DNA of 13,553 nt from CAZRIE01 sp964600075 (lineage in GTDB: Bacteria > Bacteroidota > Bacteroidia > Flavobacteriales > Flavobacteriaceae). The stretch lies in the NCBI GenBank assembly GCA_964600075.1, contig CAZRIE010000113.1, forward strand, positions 1-13,553. Reading direction: 5' to 3'. Below the pieces are notes generated by a model. It was not told where the DNA came from. It searched no databases and saw only the letters and a program-made list of their open reading frames with translations. The position numbers and the translations under genes are program-made. Of the stretch, positions 1 through 6,741 are shown one piece after another. Every line of letters begins with the position of its first letter. Within the stretch, counting starts at the first letter, position 1.

Positions 1-361
1 ACAAAGCTAGTACCTTAAGATACCAAAGTGAAGATGTACTTGCTCGGAGGGATACAATTGGCGAGCGATAGTCATTTCTTTTGGATTGATATTCGGCAAC
101 AAGGTATTTTTTTAAGTCGGGCAAATTATTTGGTCGAATGGCACCATTATCAATGGCAGAGGGCAGCACCTTTTTCGTAGCTTTATTTTTACTATTTTCA
201 GTAATCAATTTCACATGTAAGTCACTATAATCAAATATCAGTTTATTTCGGGATTGAACTGGACCGGCATTCATATGAAACTGAATTCGCCTCATTTGGC
301 CAGAAACCAATTCCATATTAGCTAATGGTTTTAGAGTTGGGTTAAGGTTTTTCATTTCCAT
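1..361 (-). pseudogene. AsmA/DUF748-like protein, C-terminal fragment (runs off the left edge)
   Basis: An open frame of about 120 codons reads from an in-frame TAA just above position 371 down to the window edge, with no stop reached. ATG codons lie at 361-359 and 355-353. Its translation contains GEMEMKNLNPTLKPLANMEL, then SGQMRRIQFHMNAG, then LIFDYSDLHVKL, then DLKKYLVAEYQSKRNDYRS. This order (a plug-like segment, a 'G.i..i.f...G' strand, a 'Y.dL.v.l' strand, then a basic tail) is typical of the last part of AsmA-like/DUF748 envelope proteins of Bacteroidota, which take part in outer-membrane lipid or protein homeostasis. Full-length members have many hundreds of residues before this point, and here a stop codon precedes it. 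I therefore infer a truncated remnant rather than a short gene. Family assignment is from remembered motif patterns only. Confidence 0.5.
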
Positions 362-372
362 TTCACCAACAG

Positions 373-633
373 CTTAAAAACGATACTGCAGAAATCAATA
401 TTTTCGATATCCCATACGATAAGCTAGAGGCGTTCAATCAAGCAACGATGAAGTATTTATAATGCACCGTTTTCCTCCATAAAAATACACTAACTGAGGA
501 TAATTTTGAAGTTCAAGTATTGGTACGGGAACGTAAACTTCTAAAATCGGTGTCAGAAAGTTTAATTAATCGTGCGATTTTAATCCAATATTTCTTGGCC
601 ATCGCGAGATCGTATTGGGTGTGTAAAAGATAA
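373..633 (+). pseudogene. Unrecognised coding remnant with an in-frame stop
   Basis: One plus-strand frame reads as protein-like sequence on both sides of an in-frame TAA at 460-462. Before the stop it contains AEINIFDIPYDKLEAFNQAT; after it, LTEDNFEVQVLVRERKLLKS followed by a helical VSESLINRAILIQYFL, ending with TAA at 631-633. There is no start codon in a sensible place. The 5' end abuts, head to head, the AsmA-like fragment on the other strand, which suggests a rearrangement junction near 361-373. I do not recognise the family. The reading as degraded coding sequence rests on the amphipathic, non-repetitive composition and is tentative. Confidence 0.3.
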
Positions 634-794
634 ATCTATACATAACACTTTCATTTCTTTGAGAAATGGAATGATGGCGTTTCATCGAAAATCTTGAATT
701 TGGAATGACGTACGTCGAATAGTTTCCAATATCAACGAGCAGGCCCCGTTATGCTTGAACAATTTTTCTCTTTGACTTCAAAGGGTCAAGCTTA

Positions 795-800
795 AGAGGA
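795..800 (+). promoter_or_regulatory. Ribosome binding site favouring the GTG start
   Basis: AGAGGA lies 8 bases before GTG 809 but 17 bases before the in-frame ATG 818, so spacing favours the GTG. A nearer ATG at 805 is out of frame and closes after six codons. Confidence 0.4.
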
Positions 801-808
801 ACTAATGG

Positions 809-1159
809 GTGATAGTTATGGGTAAGACGATTATTTTAACTTTAGTTTTTTTCGCTTTATGTATTGGTACTCATGATGTTCATGCCCAAAAAGCAACTTT
901 TAACTTGTCGGGTACTTTTACATCTGCGGAAATCCCGAATAATACCAAAGTTTATTTAGTACCGAGCAAGAAAAATGCAGTAGTAGTTTACGGGATCGAT
1001 ATCGATACACTTGACATACAGGTCATTGACAAAGTGCTTCTGATATCCTCGAGGGAAGAAATTCGTAGTGGGCATATACTGATATACTATGACTCAAAAA
1101 AGTCACTGAATTTTCCAACGGGACAAGAACCTACTTTACTGGAAATCATAAAAGCCTAA
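809..1159 (+). CDS. Short exported protein, half-length DUF2807/GIN-domain-like
   Basis: The 116-residue product starts with a typical Sec signal peptide (basic GK, hydrophobic TIILTLVFFALCIG, cleavage near VHAQ). The mature part follows the beta-strand rhythm of the head GIN domain (DUF2807): a 'GTF.s.eiP....vyLvPs' segment, a 'VVVYGID' strand, a 'dkvLLISS' strand and an 'ILIYYD' strand. Complete members are usually about twice this length and form a beta-helix-like domain of unknown role in the Bacteroidota envelope, so this copy appears truncated at the C-terminus. The GTG at 809 lies 8 bases after AGAGGA (795-800); an in-frame ATG at 818 is the alternative start. It is convergent with the subtilase, each followed by its own hairpin. 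Family assignment is moderate, exported status fairly sure. Confidence 0.6.
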   Translation: MIVMGKTIILTLVFFALCIGTHDVHAQKATFNLSGTFTSAEIPNNTKVYLVPSKKNAVVVYGIDIDTLDIQVIDKVLLISSREEIRSGHILIYYDSKKSLNFPTGQEPTLLEIIKA

Positions 1160-1195
1160 TCAAACGTGGGGTTTTTATACCCTATAAACATCAAC

Positions 1196-1216
1196 CTTTT
1201 CTTAATCAAAGAAAAG
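1196..1216 (+). terminator. Hairpin after the GIN-like gene
   Basis: CTTTTCTT and AAGAAAAG form a perfect 8-bp stem around AATCA, 36 bases after the stop of the small exported protein. The sequence then runs CC AA TTTTT. The stem is A+T-rich and therefore weak, but its position and the short T run fit a terminator for the plus-strand gene. Confidence 0.4.
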
Positions 1217-1290
1217 CCAATTTTTAAACTTTCCAAAAAGAAGAAAGCCCACTCAACATAAGAATATTGCCCTAGTTGAGATATCTATTC

Positions 1291-1331
1291 AAAAAAAATA
1301 GGCTGCCCGAAAAAGCGGACAGCCTATTTTT
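1291..1331 (-). terminator. Strong Rho-independent terminator of the subtilase gene
   Basis: Read on the minus strand, AATAGGCTGTCCG and CGGGCAGCCTATT form a 13-bp stem (one G-T pair) around CTTTTT, followed by eight T residues (the A run at 1291-1298 on the plus strand). It begins 24 bases past the stop of the subtilase. On the plus strand the same stem is followed by five T residues, so it can serve as a two-way terminator between the convergent genes. Confidence 0.85.
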
Positions 1332-1354
1332 AGAAACGTTTAATAGTATTAAAA

Positions 1355-3568
1355 CTAACCTAAAAATCTGTTTACTCCCATCAATTCTGGATTTAGGGTA
1401 ATGGTGAGTCCGCCTGTTACGCTCCAGGCAATACCATACCAAGTCGCATCTGTTCCTGACCATCTGCGGATTTTTATCGTATATGTTTTTCCGGGTTGAC
1501 CGGTAAATTCTGCGACCTCATAACTATTATCCCATGAGCCACTGTAACCTACTTGCGCTCCATTTTCATCGTATATTATTAGATCAAGGTCAACCGTTAG
1601 TTGAGACATATACCAGCTTAAAAACAATATGGATGTTTTGGTGGCTTTTGATGTCCAGGCCAATGCCACTTTTACCTTTCTTGGGCCAAATATGTGATTC
1701 GGAACGGAAATCTTATATTCAAAAGTCGATAGTTTATCGTTTCCAAAATCTGAAGAGCTTAGTAAACCTGCGTCCCATCCTCTGCGTGCAGCAGGCGTAT
1801 TTTTCGATTGATTATTCTTTGCAATGTTACATCCTTCAATTGCATTGACCGCACCCGCTCCGTCTTTGGCATCGATCCCGTTGCTTACATCTTGCCACCA
1901 TGTATTATCTGTCACATTTTTGGTTGCACTGGCCAAAAGTATTGCCCTGCATGCTTCAGGCCAACTTTTTAACGAAGTTTTTGTACCCTGAATAAGTGCT
2001 GAAATACCGACAACAGCAGGACAGGCCATACTTGTACCACTCTTTGTGATGCCATCTGCAGTAACACCAACACCATTGGCACATACTTCTGGTAGTTCAC
2101 GGTCACCGTGAGTAGAACTCGGATTTCGGAATACGGACGACGCAGACATTGCCGAAGCACTATCATTGTGGTTTCCAACTGAAATTGTGTTATATCCTTT
2201 ATGATTCACATATTCGCTACTGGGCGGATTAATATTATCAGAATCTCCATTCCAGAAATTACCGGCTGCGTGAACGATTAAGGGATATGGAGACCTTGTG
2301 GCGAGGTAATCACCGTAGATGTCATCTCCCGATAACGTACTAGAACCCGGCTCACTGGATCTATGAAAACTTTGATTTATTACGGTGCAATCTTTATCTT
2401 TCACTGCCCAAGTCAAGGCATCTCTATCTGCATCGTTTGCGGAATGCAAAAGGCATTCCGGGGCATGACCGTTCGGAGTACCCGATTTGTTGTTACGGAT
2501 TATTGCATGCACATTTTGAGAATGATCCGATGTAGATGGATTATTCTTGTATTTTGCGGAAATGGTAAGATTTGAATTGCTTGCGGGGCCCGATTCCCAA
2601 ACGGCTACTTTTACTCCAGCCCCTTTTTCGCCGTTAGAATGTACAACGTCTGAGCCAGCAATACCTATTGAGACATCAAGATCGTAAATAGCTTTAGTTT
2701 CACGCAATAGTATGCCTACAACTTCTTTTTTTGAAGCCAGTTCAAGAATAGCCTTAGTTTGGGCCATTACAGTTACCAATGGTGCCAATTCATCAACTTT
2801 TACAAGTTTAGTTTTTCCTTCAAGCGATTTTCCGAACTTTTCCGAACGCCTGTGCATTTTTTGTCTTTGTTTTTCAGCCCGTTTTTTGGCAGATTCTCGA
2901 TCACATTCATTAAGTGTCCGGTCCGTGGGTACTACTTCCGGTTCTTCAATTTCGTACCAAATATCTATCAAAACAGATTTAGGTCGCTTTTTCGAATTGA
3001 TCAACGAAAAAAGAGTGGGATGTATCTTCCCGAATTTTGAATTCAGTTTTTTTCGGTGGCCCTCAAGAACCTTTTCACCATCTACTGGTTTCCCATTTTG
3101 GTCAAATTCAAACGATACCGGCCGGCCGCTTTTGCGATCGGTAGCTTTATAAAATTCGATATATTCTGTATCCGGAATTTTATCATTAGACAATCGTTCT
3201 ACACCGTTTTCAACAAGTTTTAGCCTAACAAAACTGCCAATAAGCAGTCGATTATCGATTTTTGCATTTGTGGCGATCACCGTAAATGGAATTTCCATCG
3301 AATCACTTAATTTTTGTGATTTTGAATTCACGATGGGTTCGATTACCAGTTTATGTCGTCCTGGAATAAGTTCTTTTTCAGCGGCCCATTTGAAACCGCC
3401 TATTTTCCTCGTTGGGGATACTTTCCCGTCCGCACCTTGCACTGCGATACTTCTAAGAACTGAATCAAAATCGGCATTTGGCGACGTAGTGATGTCTATC
3501 GATGAATTTGTAGTCAAAATTTCATCGTGTACAAGATTTACCCGTAAATTGTTTTTCTCTTTAGCCAT
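1355..3568 (-). CDS. S8 (subtilisin-family) peptidase, no signal peptide, Glu at the catalytic Asp position
   Basis: 737 residues. Residues 1-210 form an N-terminal region I do not recognise; 211-250 is charged (ECDRESAKKRAEKQRQKMHR); 255-300 resembles an I9-type propeptide (LAPLVTVMAQ..ILELASKKEVVGIL). The S8 domain spans about 315-585: VKVAVWESGP at 319-328, DHSQNVHAII at 348-357 (His349), HAAGN with oxyanion Asn437, and GTSMACPAVVG with nucleophile Ser513. The first triad position, normally Asp in a 'D[ST]G' motif, reads Glu325. Residues 620-720 look like a jelly-roll domain (LTVDLDLIIYDENG, YEVAEFTGQPGKTYTIKIRR), as is common behind such proteases. The start is secure, with AAGGAGA (3574-3580) 5 bases upstream. 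There is no signal peptide and no obvious C-terminal sorting domain, so it may act in the cytoplasm, be exported unconventionally, or be inactive. The family is certain; activity is not. Confidence 0.92.
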   Translation of the reverse strand: MAKEKNNLRVNLVHDEILTTNSSIDITTSPNADFDSVLRSIAVQGADGKVSPTRKIGGFKWAAEKELIPGRHKLVIEPIVNSKSQKLSDSMEIPFTVIATNAKIDNRLLIGSFVRLKLVENGVERLSNDKIPDTEYIEFYKATDRKSGRPVSFEFDQNGKPVDGEKVLEGHRKKLNSKFGKIHPTLFSLINSKKRPKSVLIDIWYEIEEPEVVPTDRTLNECDRESAKKRAEKQRQKMHRRSEKFGKSLEGKTKLVKVDELAPLVTVMAQTKAILELASKKEVVGILLRETKAIYDLDVSIGIAGSDVVHSNGEKGAGVKVAVWESGPASNSNLTISAKYKNNPSTSDHSQNVHAIIRNNKSGTPNGHAPECLLHSANDADRDALTWAVKDKDCTVINQSFHRSSEPGSSTLSGDDIYGDYLATRSPYPLIVHAAGNFWNGDSDNINPPSSEYVNHKGYNTISVGNHNDSASAMSASSVFRNPSSTHGDRELPEVCANGVGVTADGITKSGTSMACPAVVGISALIQGTKTSLKSWPEACRAILLASATKNVTDNTWWQDVSNGIDAKDGAGAVNAIEGCNIAKNNQSKNTPAARRGWDAGLLSSSDFGNDKLSTFEYKISVPNHIFGPRKVKVALAWTSKATKTSILFLSWYMSQLTVDLDLIIYDENGAQVGYSGSWDNSYEVAEFTGQPGKTYTIKIRRWSGTDATWYGIAWSVTGGLTITLNPELMGVNRFLG

Positions 3569-3573
3569 AATCT

Positions 3574-3580
3574 TCTCCTT
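3574..3580 (-). promoter_or_regulatory. Strong Shine-Dalgarno of the subtilase
   Basis: On the minus strand AAGGAGA lies 5 bases before the ATG at 3568. Such a full match is uncommon in Bacteroidota, whose starts usually lack one, and is not seen before the cyclase, esterase or permease here. It fixes the subtilase start and may hint at a different origin for that gene. Confidence 0.7.
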
Positions 3581-4071
3581 TATGTATTGAAATAATTAAT
3601 AATTAAGTTCTCTCACTGTATTTATATAAAAAAGGGGGACAATTGGACAAAGAGGGAAATTAGATAGAATCCCCAAAATAAATAATCTTATAATCTGATT
3701 ATCAGGTCTTTAAATTAGGCTCGTAACTAGCATAAAATTACAACTGCTATGGATATAAGGTAGAAGAATTGTATAATCTGTAGTAATCCACGTGTACTTT
3801 ACAATAAATACTTCATGGTCAGAAAATTTATGTTGTTTATAAAAACGACCTTTGAAAGTAAACTAATTGGGGTTTTAGGCAAGTTCAGGTATAGGTGGGA
3901 TTTATTTATAACAAAACCAAAACACAATCTTTGTTCGGTAATTTTCGTTTTATAGGTATAATTTAGGAGTAACCTTTGTTTTTATCTTAAAATAGTTATC
4001 TTCAATTGCTAAAACTTGAAACATATTTTTTGTTCAATTATATTTATGAAAGTTCAAGTAAAACTATAATT
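3581..4071. other. A+T-rich divergent intergenic region
   Basis: This stretch separates the divergent subtilase and the 75-residue gene and should hold both promoters. I find no exact TAnnTTTG -7 element on either strand. The only structured feature I see is the repeat copy at 3855-3912. No open frame of note is present. Confidence 0.5.
3855..3912 (+). repeat. Partial copy of the intergenic repeat found beside the permease
   Basis: AAAGTAAACTAATTG (3855-3869) matches AAAGTGAACTAATTG at 13343-13357 in 14 of 15 bases. AGGTGGGA (3893-3900) matches 13381-13388 at exactly the same offset (9488), so the two stretches are colinear without gaps. The bases between are diverged, and similarity fades after TATA near 3912. 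It lies between divergent genes, away from any permease. Confidence 0.5.
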
Positions 4072-4299
4072 ATGGACATTTTACAAGAAGCAGCAGTATT
4101 TGAAAAAGCCAAAATGAGTCATATGTCTACTAGTGATAGAGTGACAGCCTCAAGAGAAGCAAAACGACTTATTTTAGCAATCAACGAGATTTACAAGAAG
4201 ACCAAAGATCCATCCTTAATGGAGGTGATGAAGCGGTTAACAGTTAAGAAAAAGAGAATTGATATAAGATTGAAAGGAAGACCTGATTCAGGAATCTGA
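4072..4299 (+). CDS. Uncharacterised 75-residue protein
   Basis: I do not recognise this protein. The frame stays open upstream to a TTG at 4006, but the ATG at 4072 is the likelier start: the upstream codons read as non-coding A+T-rich sequence, and the protein from Met23 begins with a soluble MDILQEAAVFEKAKM. It is rich in Lys, Arg and Glu, has no signal peptide or membrane segment, and is predicted mostly helical (VTASREAKRLILAINEIYKK, then SLMEVMKRLTVKKKRIDIRL). The basic C-terminal half, ending in RLKGRPDSGI, might bind nucleic acid or a protein partner, but nothing shows this directly. It diverges from the subtilase and converges with the cyclase. It is a plausible real gene from its composition and isolated position. 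Confidence 0.55.
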   Translation: MDILQEAAVFEKAKMSHMSTSDRVTASREAKRLILAINEIYKKTKDPSLMEVMKRLTVKKKRIDIRLKGRPDSGI

Positions 4300-4344
4300 T
4301 ACATCAAATATTGAAAGCCTGGATAATGGTGGGGGTTACTGTAC

Positions 4345-4391
4345 GCTCAATTTCTGAGGTGTTGTTCGTTAAAACGTTCGTTTTATTGAGC
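4345..4391. other. Nested inverted repeats between convergent genes
   Basis: GCTCAAT (4345-4351) pairs with ATTGAGC (4385-4391), and between them lies TAAAACG-TT-CGTTTTA (4370-4385), which overlaps the outer right arm by one base. The element sits between the stops at 4299 and 4413 of convergent genes, where a two-way terminator is expected. There is no clear T tail, so it could also be a cruciform-type site. Confidence 0.35.
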
Positions 4392-4412
4392 TGCTATCAG
4401 TAGCCGTAAATA

Positions 4413-5486
4413 TTAGATAGAAATACTGAATAACTCAATAGGTTCCGTTTTTCCTCTAAACACAAACTCCCCGATTTTAGTATAGGAGATTGGTTCTTCT
4501 TTTAGCAACTCTTCCAATAAATCTCCCGAAATCAATGTTTTTGCATTATAGGTATTGCACTCTGCTTGTATACGCGCTGTAGTATTCAAAACATCTCCGG
4601 TATGGATAATATCCTTTTTAATGATTTCAATTTCGCCCGTGGTTACACTCCCGATGTGGTAGCCAGCTTTGAATTCGGGCACCAAACCAAAGGCTTTTAG
4701 GTATTCTTCCCGCTTCTTTTCGATGGTATCCGAGATTTTTGCAAAACATTGAATGCAGTTGTTATATTGAATGCCTGCTATTTGGGGCCAGCTTACAACA
4801 ATTTCGTCTCCCACGTATTGATAAATTTCGCCTGAAGTCTCTAATATGGCATCGGTCATATCGGCATAATAGGCTTTCAATAAATCAAAATATTTTTCGT
4901 GCCCTATTTTTTCGGCAATGGTTGTCGAAGATTTCATATCCAAGAACATAAATATGCGGATTTCATGTTTTGGCTTGTGGTATTTGCCAAACAAAAAGTT
5001 GAACAACACACCATCGCCGGCATACTGGCTCATTTCCGAAAAAAAAATTGCAAAACTTATGGTAGCCCCTATGTATATTATTATACTCCAGAAACCAAAA
5101 TTGTCAACAAACCTTTTAAGAGCGAGCTCCCCTTGATTAAAACTGAATAGATTATTCAAGGAACTCAATGCCCCCAGGAGTACAACCATGAAGATTAGGT
5201 AGAATACTATTTTTAAAACCATTTTTACCCATAGCGCTTTTTTTTCAAATCGCCTTCGCAACCAGTACACCTCTATCAACCCTTGAACAGTACCCACCAA
5301 AATACAGGAAACACTTCTAAAAATAAGATTCCCACTAAAATCGTAGGGGCTGGCTGTTGGTGTATAACAAGTAAGCCGGCCCATAATACCTCCTTCCACG
5401 AAAGAGTAAATTAAGCCAAAAACCAACCAAATAATGGCAAAAGGGATTATTTGCTTTAATCTTCGTTTGTATTTTGGGTGCAACAT
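4413..5486 (-). CDS. Four-TM class III adenylate/guanylate cyclase-like protein
   Basis: From ATG 5486 the product has 357 residues; the frame extends 14 codons further to a TTG at 5528, but MLHPKYKRRLKQIIPF is the more natural N-terminus. Four hydrophobic helices lie at about 11-30, 52-76, 87-108 and 131-152. A cytoplasmic class III cyclase domain follows (about 175-357). Metal-binding aspartates are Asp183 (FMFLDMKSST) and Asp227 (YQYVGDEIVV); the transition-state pair is Asn301 and Arg305 (GDVLNTTARIQ). The position that is Lys in adenylate cyclases (K..GD) is Gln223, and the partner Thr/Asp three residues before the Gly of GDVLN is Ile, so ATP preference cannot be assumed. The expected role is making a cyclic nucleotide at the inner membrane, with the TM part as sensor or anchor. 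It stands alone, with no effector gene beside it. Confidence 0.88.
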   Translation of the reverse strand: MLHPKYKRRLKQIIPFAIIWLVFGLIYSFVEGGIMGRLTCYTPTASPYDFSGNLIFRSVSCILVGTVQGLIEVYWLRRRFEKKALWVKMVLKIVFYLIFMVVLLGALSSLNNLFSFNQGELALKRFVDNFGFWSIIIYIGATISFAIFFSEMSQYAGDGVLFNFLFGKYHKPKHEIRIFMFLDMKSSTTIAEKIGHEKYFDLLKAYYADMTDAILETSGEIYQYVGDEIVVSWPQIAGIQYNNCIQCFAKISDTIEKKREEYLKAFGLVPEFKAGYHIGSVTTGEIEIIKKDIIHTGDVLNTTARIQAECNTYNAKTLISGDLLEELLKEEPISYTKIGEFVFRGKTEPIELFSISI

Positions 5487-6021
5487 AACCCTATAAATAT
5501 AGGGAACATATCGCCAGATAGGTAACAAGTTTGAATGCCACGTTTTTCATTGGGAATGCAACCCTGCTTTTGTAGCCGTCGATTTAAAATATGGAATCCC
5601 AAATTAGGCCTTTCTCAGTTTGAGTTTTCATAAATCCGGATAATCCTCAAAAAAAATGTTCCGAAAAAAAAAGTTTAAATCAATTCATGATTAAAAGCAA
5701 TTCCTTTATTAACATACTTTTCAATGTAGGTCATAAACTGAAGAAAAACTCAACTAAAAACAAATACTAAATTTATAACTTAACTTTGAGCAAAGCTAGG
5801 CTACTTTCGTTTGGCGAACTACAGTATAGCGTTATCAAAAAAGTTTGTAAATTTCAAATCAATGATGGACACCATAAAAGCCCGTGATAAAGTACCAGAA
5901 TTTCCTAAAAAAGACCCTACGGCTCAGATATAGAACTTGTTCCTAGTATATACTATAAATGGTTGATTCATTTTCGACAATTACATATTTAAAACAAGAA
6001 CCAAAGCCAAAATCAAAACGT
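5487..6021. other. Divergent intergenic region with one promoter-like element
   Basis: This region holds the promoters of the cyclase and of the CBM9-like lipoprotein. The only clear signal is the -7-like element at 5781-5788. A 23-codon open frame at 5862-5933 (MMDTIKARDKVPEFPKKDP..) follows it; it could be a leader or a gene remnant and I do not call it a gene. The frame of the lipoprotein also extends upstream to 5959, but that stretch is rejected as its start. Confidence 0.5.
5781..5788 (+). promoter_or_regulatory. Bacteroidota-type -7 element (TAACTTTG)
   Basis: TAACTTTG matches the TAnnTTTG consensus used by the primary sigma factor of Bacteroidota. No TTG -33 element is present at the usual distance upstream. 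It points towards the CBM9-like lipoprotein 234 bases downstream, which would leave a long leader. Confidence 0.35.
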
Positions 6022-6741
6022 ATGAAGCACACAGTTCTTTTAAGTATTCTCATGGTAAGTATATGTTTCTATGCTTGTAAAACCTCAAACGATATGAAAA
6101 CTTATAGTGTAAAAAAAACTCAATTTAAAGGTGAGATCACTGAATCATTAAGTGATGATTTGTGGAAAGAAGCAATACTATTGAATGATTTTTCACAACC
6201 TTGGCGAGAAGAACCCATGCAAGAAACAAGCTTTATGGCAATGCATACCGATAGCCATCTTTATTTACGCTATAAAGTTAAAGAACGTAATTTGATTATA
6301 TATGACAATTACCAAACCAAGCGAGATATTGTAAGATCTGATAGGGTTGAAATATTTCTCAGACAAGACCCTGAACTAAAAAAGTATTACTGTTTAGAAG
6401 TAGACCCCAACGGAGCGGTACTCGATTTTTCGGCAACACACTATCGAACATTTGATGATGACTGGACGTGGCCTAAAGGACATTTGTTTACTAAGGGAAC
6501 CATTTTGGATGATGGTTACATGCTCGATATGATTATCAGTATGGAATCGCTAAACGATCTGGGATTAATAAAAGATAATGCACTTGAGGTGGGTCTTTAC
6601 CGTGCAGATACCGAAGTAGTACCAGATGCTGATAATCCAGATGGTGATTTTAAATGGATAACTTGGGTAGATCCTAAAACCAAAGAACCAGATTTTCATG
6701 TGCCCACTTCTTTCGGGAGGTTGCAATTAATGAACGATTAG
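6022..6741 (+). CDS. Carbohydrate-binding family 9-like lipoprotein
   Basis: From ATG 6022 the product has 239 residues and begins with a lipoprotein signal (MKHTVLLSILMVSICFYAC, lipid-bearing Cys19). The frame is open back to ATG 5959, but that start would put a basic 21-residue extension before the signal. The mature protein follows the CBM9-like pattern: DDLWKEA near 45-51, DFSQPW at 56-61, a MHTDSHLYLRYKV strand pair at 74-86, SDRVEIFL at 106-113, YYCLEVDPNGAVLDF at 122-136, DDGYMLDMIISMESL at 163-177, and the closing WITWVDP..PDFHVPTSFGRL. Such proteins bind sugars, mostly at the cell surface of polysaccharide-degrading Bacteroidota; the ligand cannot be read here. It converges with the esterase across about 600 bases. 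Function as a sugar-binding lipoprotein is likely but not proven by sequence alone. Confidence 0.8.
   Translation: MKHTVLLSILMVSICFYACKTSNDMKTYSVKKTQFKGEITESLSDDLWKEAILLNDFSQPWREEPMQETSFMAMHTDSHLYLRYKVKERNLIIYDNYQTKRDIVRSDRVEIFLRQDPELKKYYCLEVDPNGAVLDFSATHYRTFDDDWTWPKGHLFTKGTILDDGYMLDMIISMESLNDLGLIKDNALEVGLYRADTEVVPDADNPDGDFKWITWVDPKTKEPDFHVPTSFGRLQLMND

Noticed and set aside
2712..3152. A 146-codon plus-strand open frame inside the subtilase gene
   Set aside because: It is the complement of the Lys/Glu-rich region of the subtilase, giving an artificial Ser/Phe/Arg-rich product.
5862..5933. A 23-codon open frame (MMDTIKARDKVPEFPKKDP..) as a small gene
   Set aside because: It is short, has no convincing ribosome binding site and no recognised relatives; it may be a leader or debris and cannot be supported as a gene.
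5959..6021. The upstream ATG 5959 as start of the CBM9-like lipoprotein
   Set aside because: It would place 21 polar, basic residues before a normal lipoprotein signal peptide, whose own ATG is at 6022.
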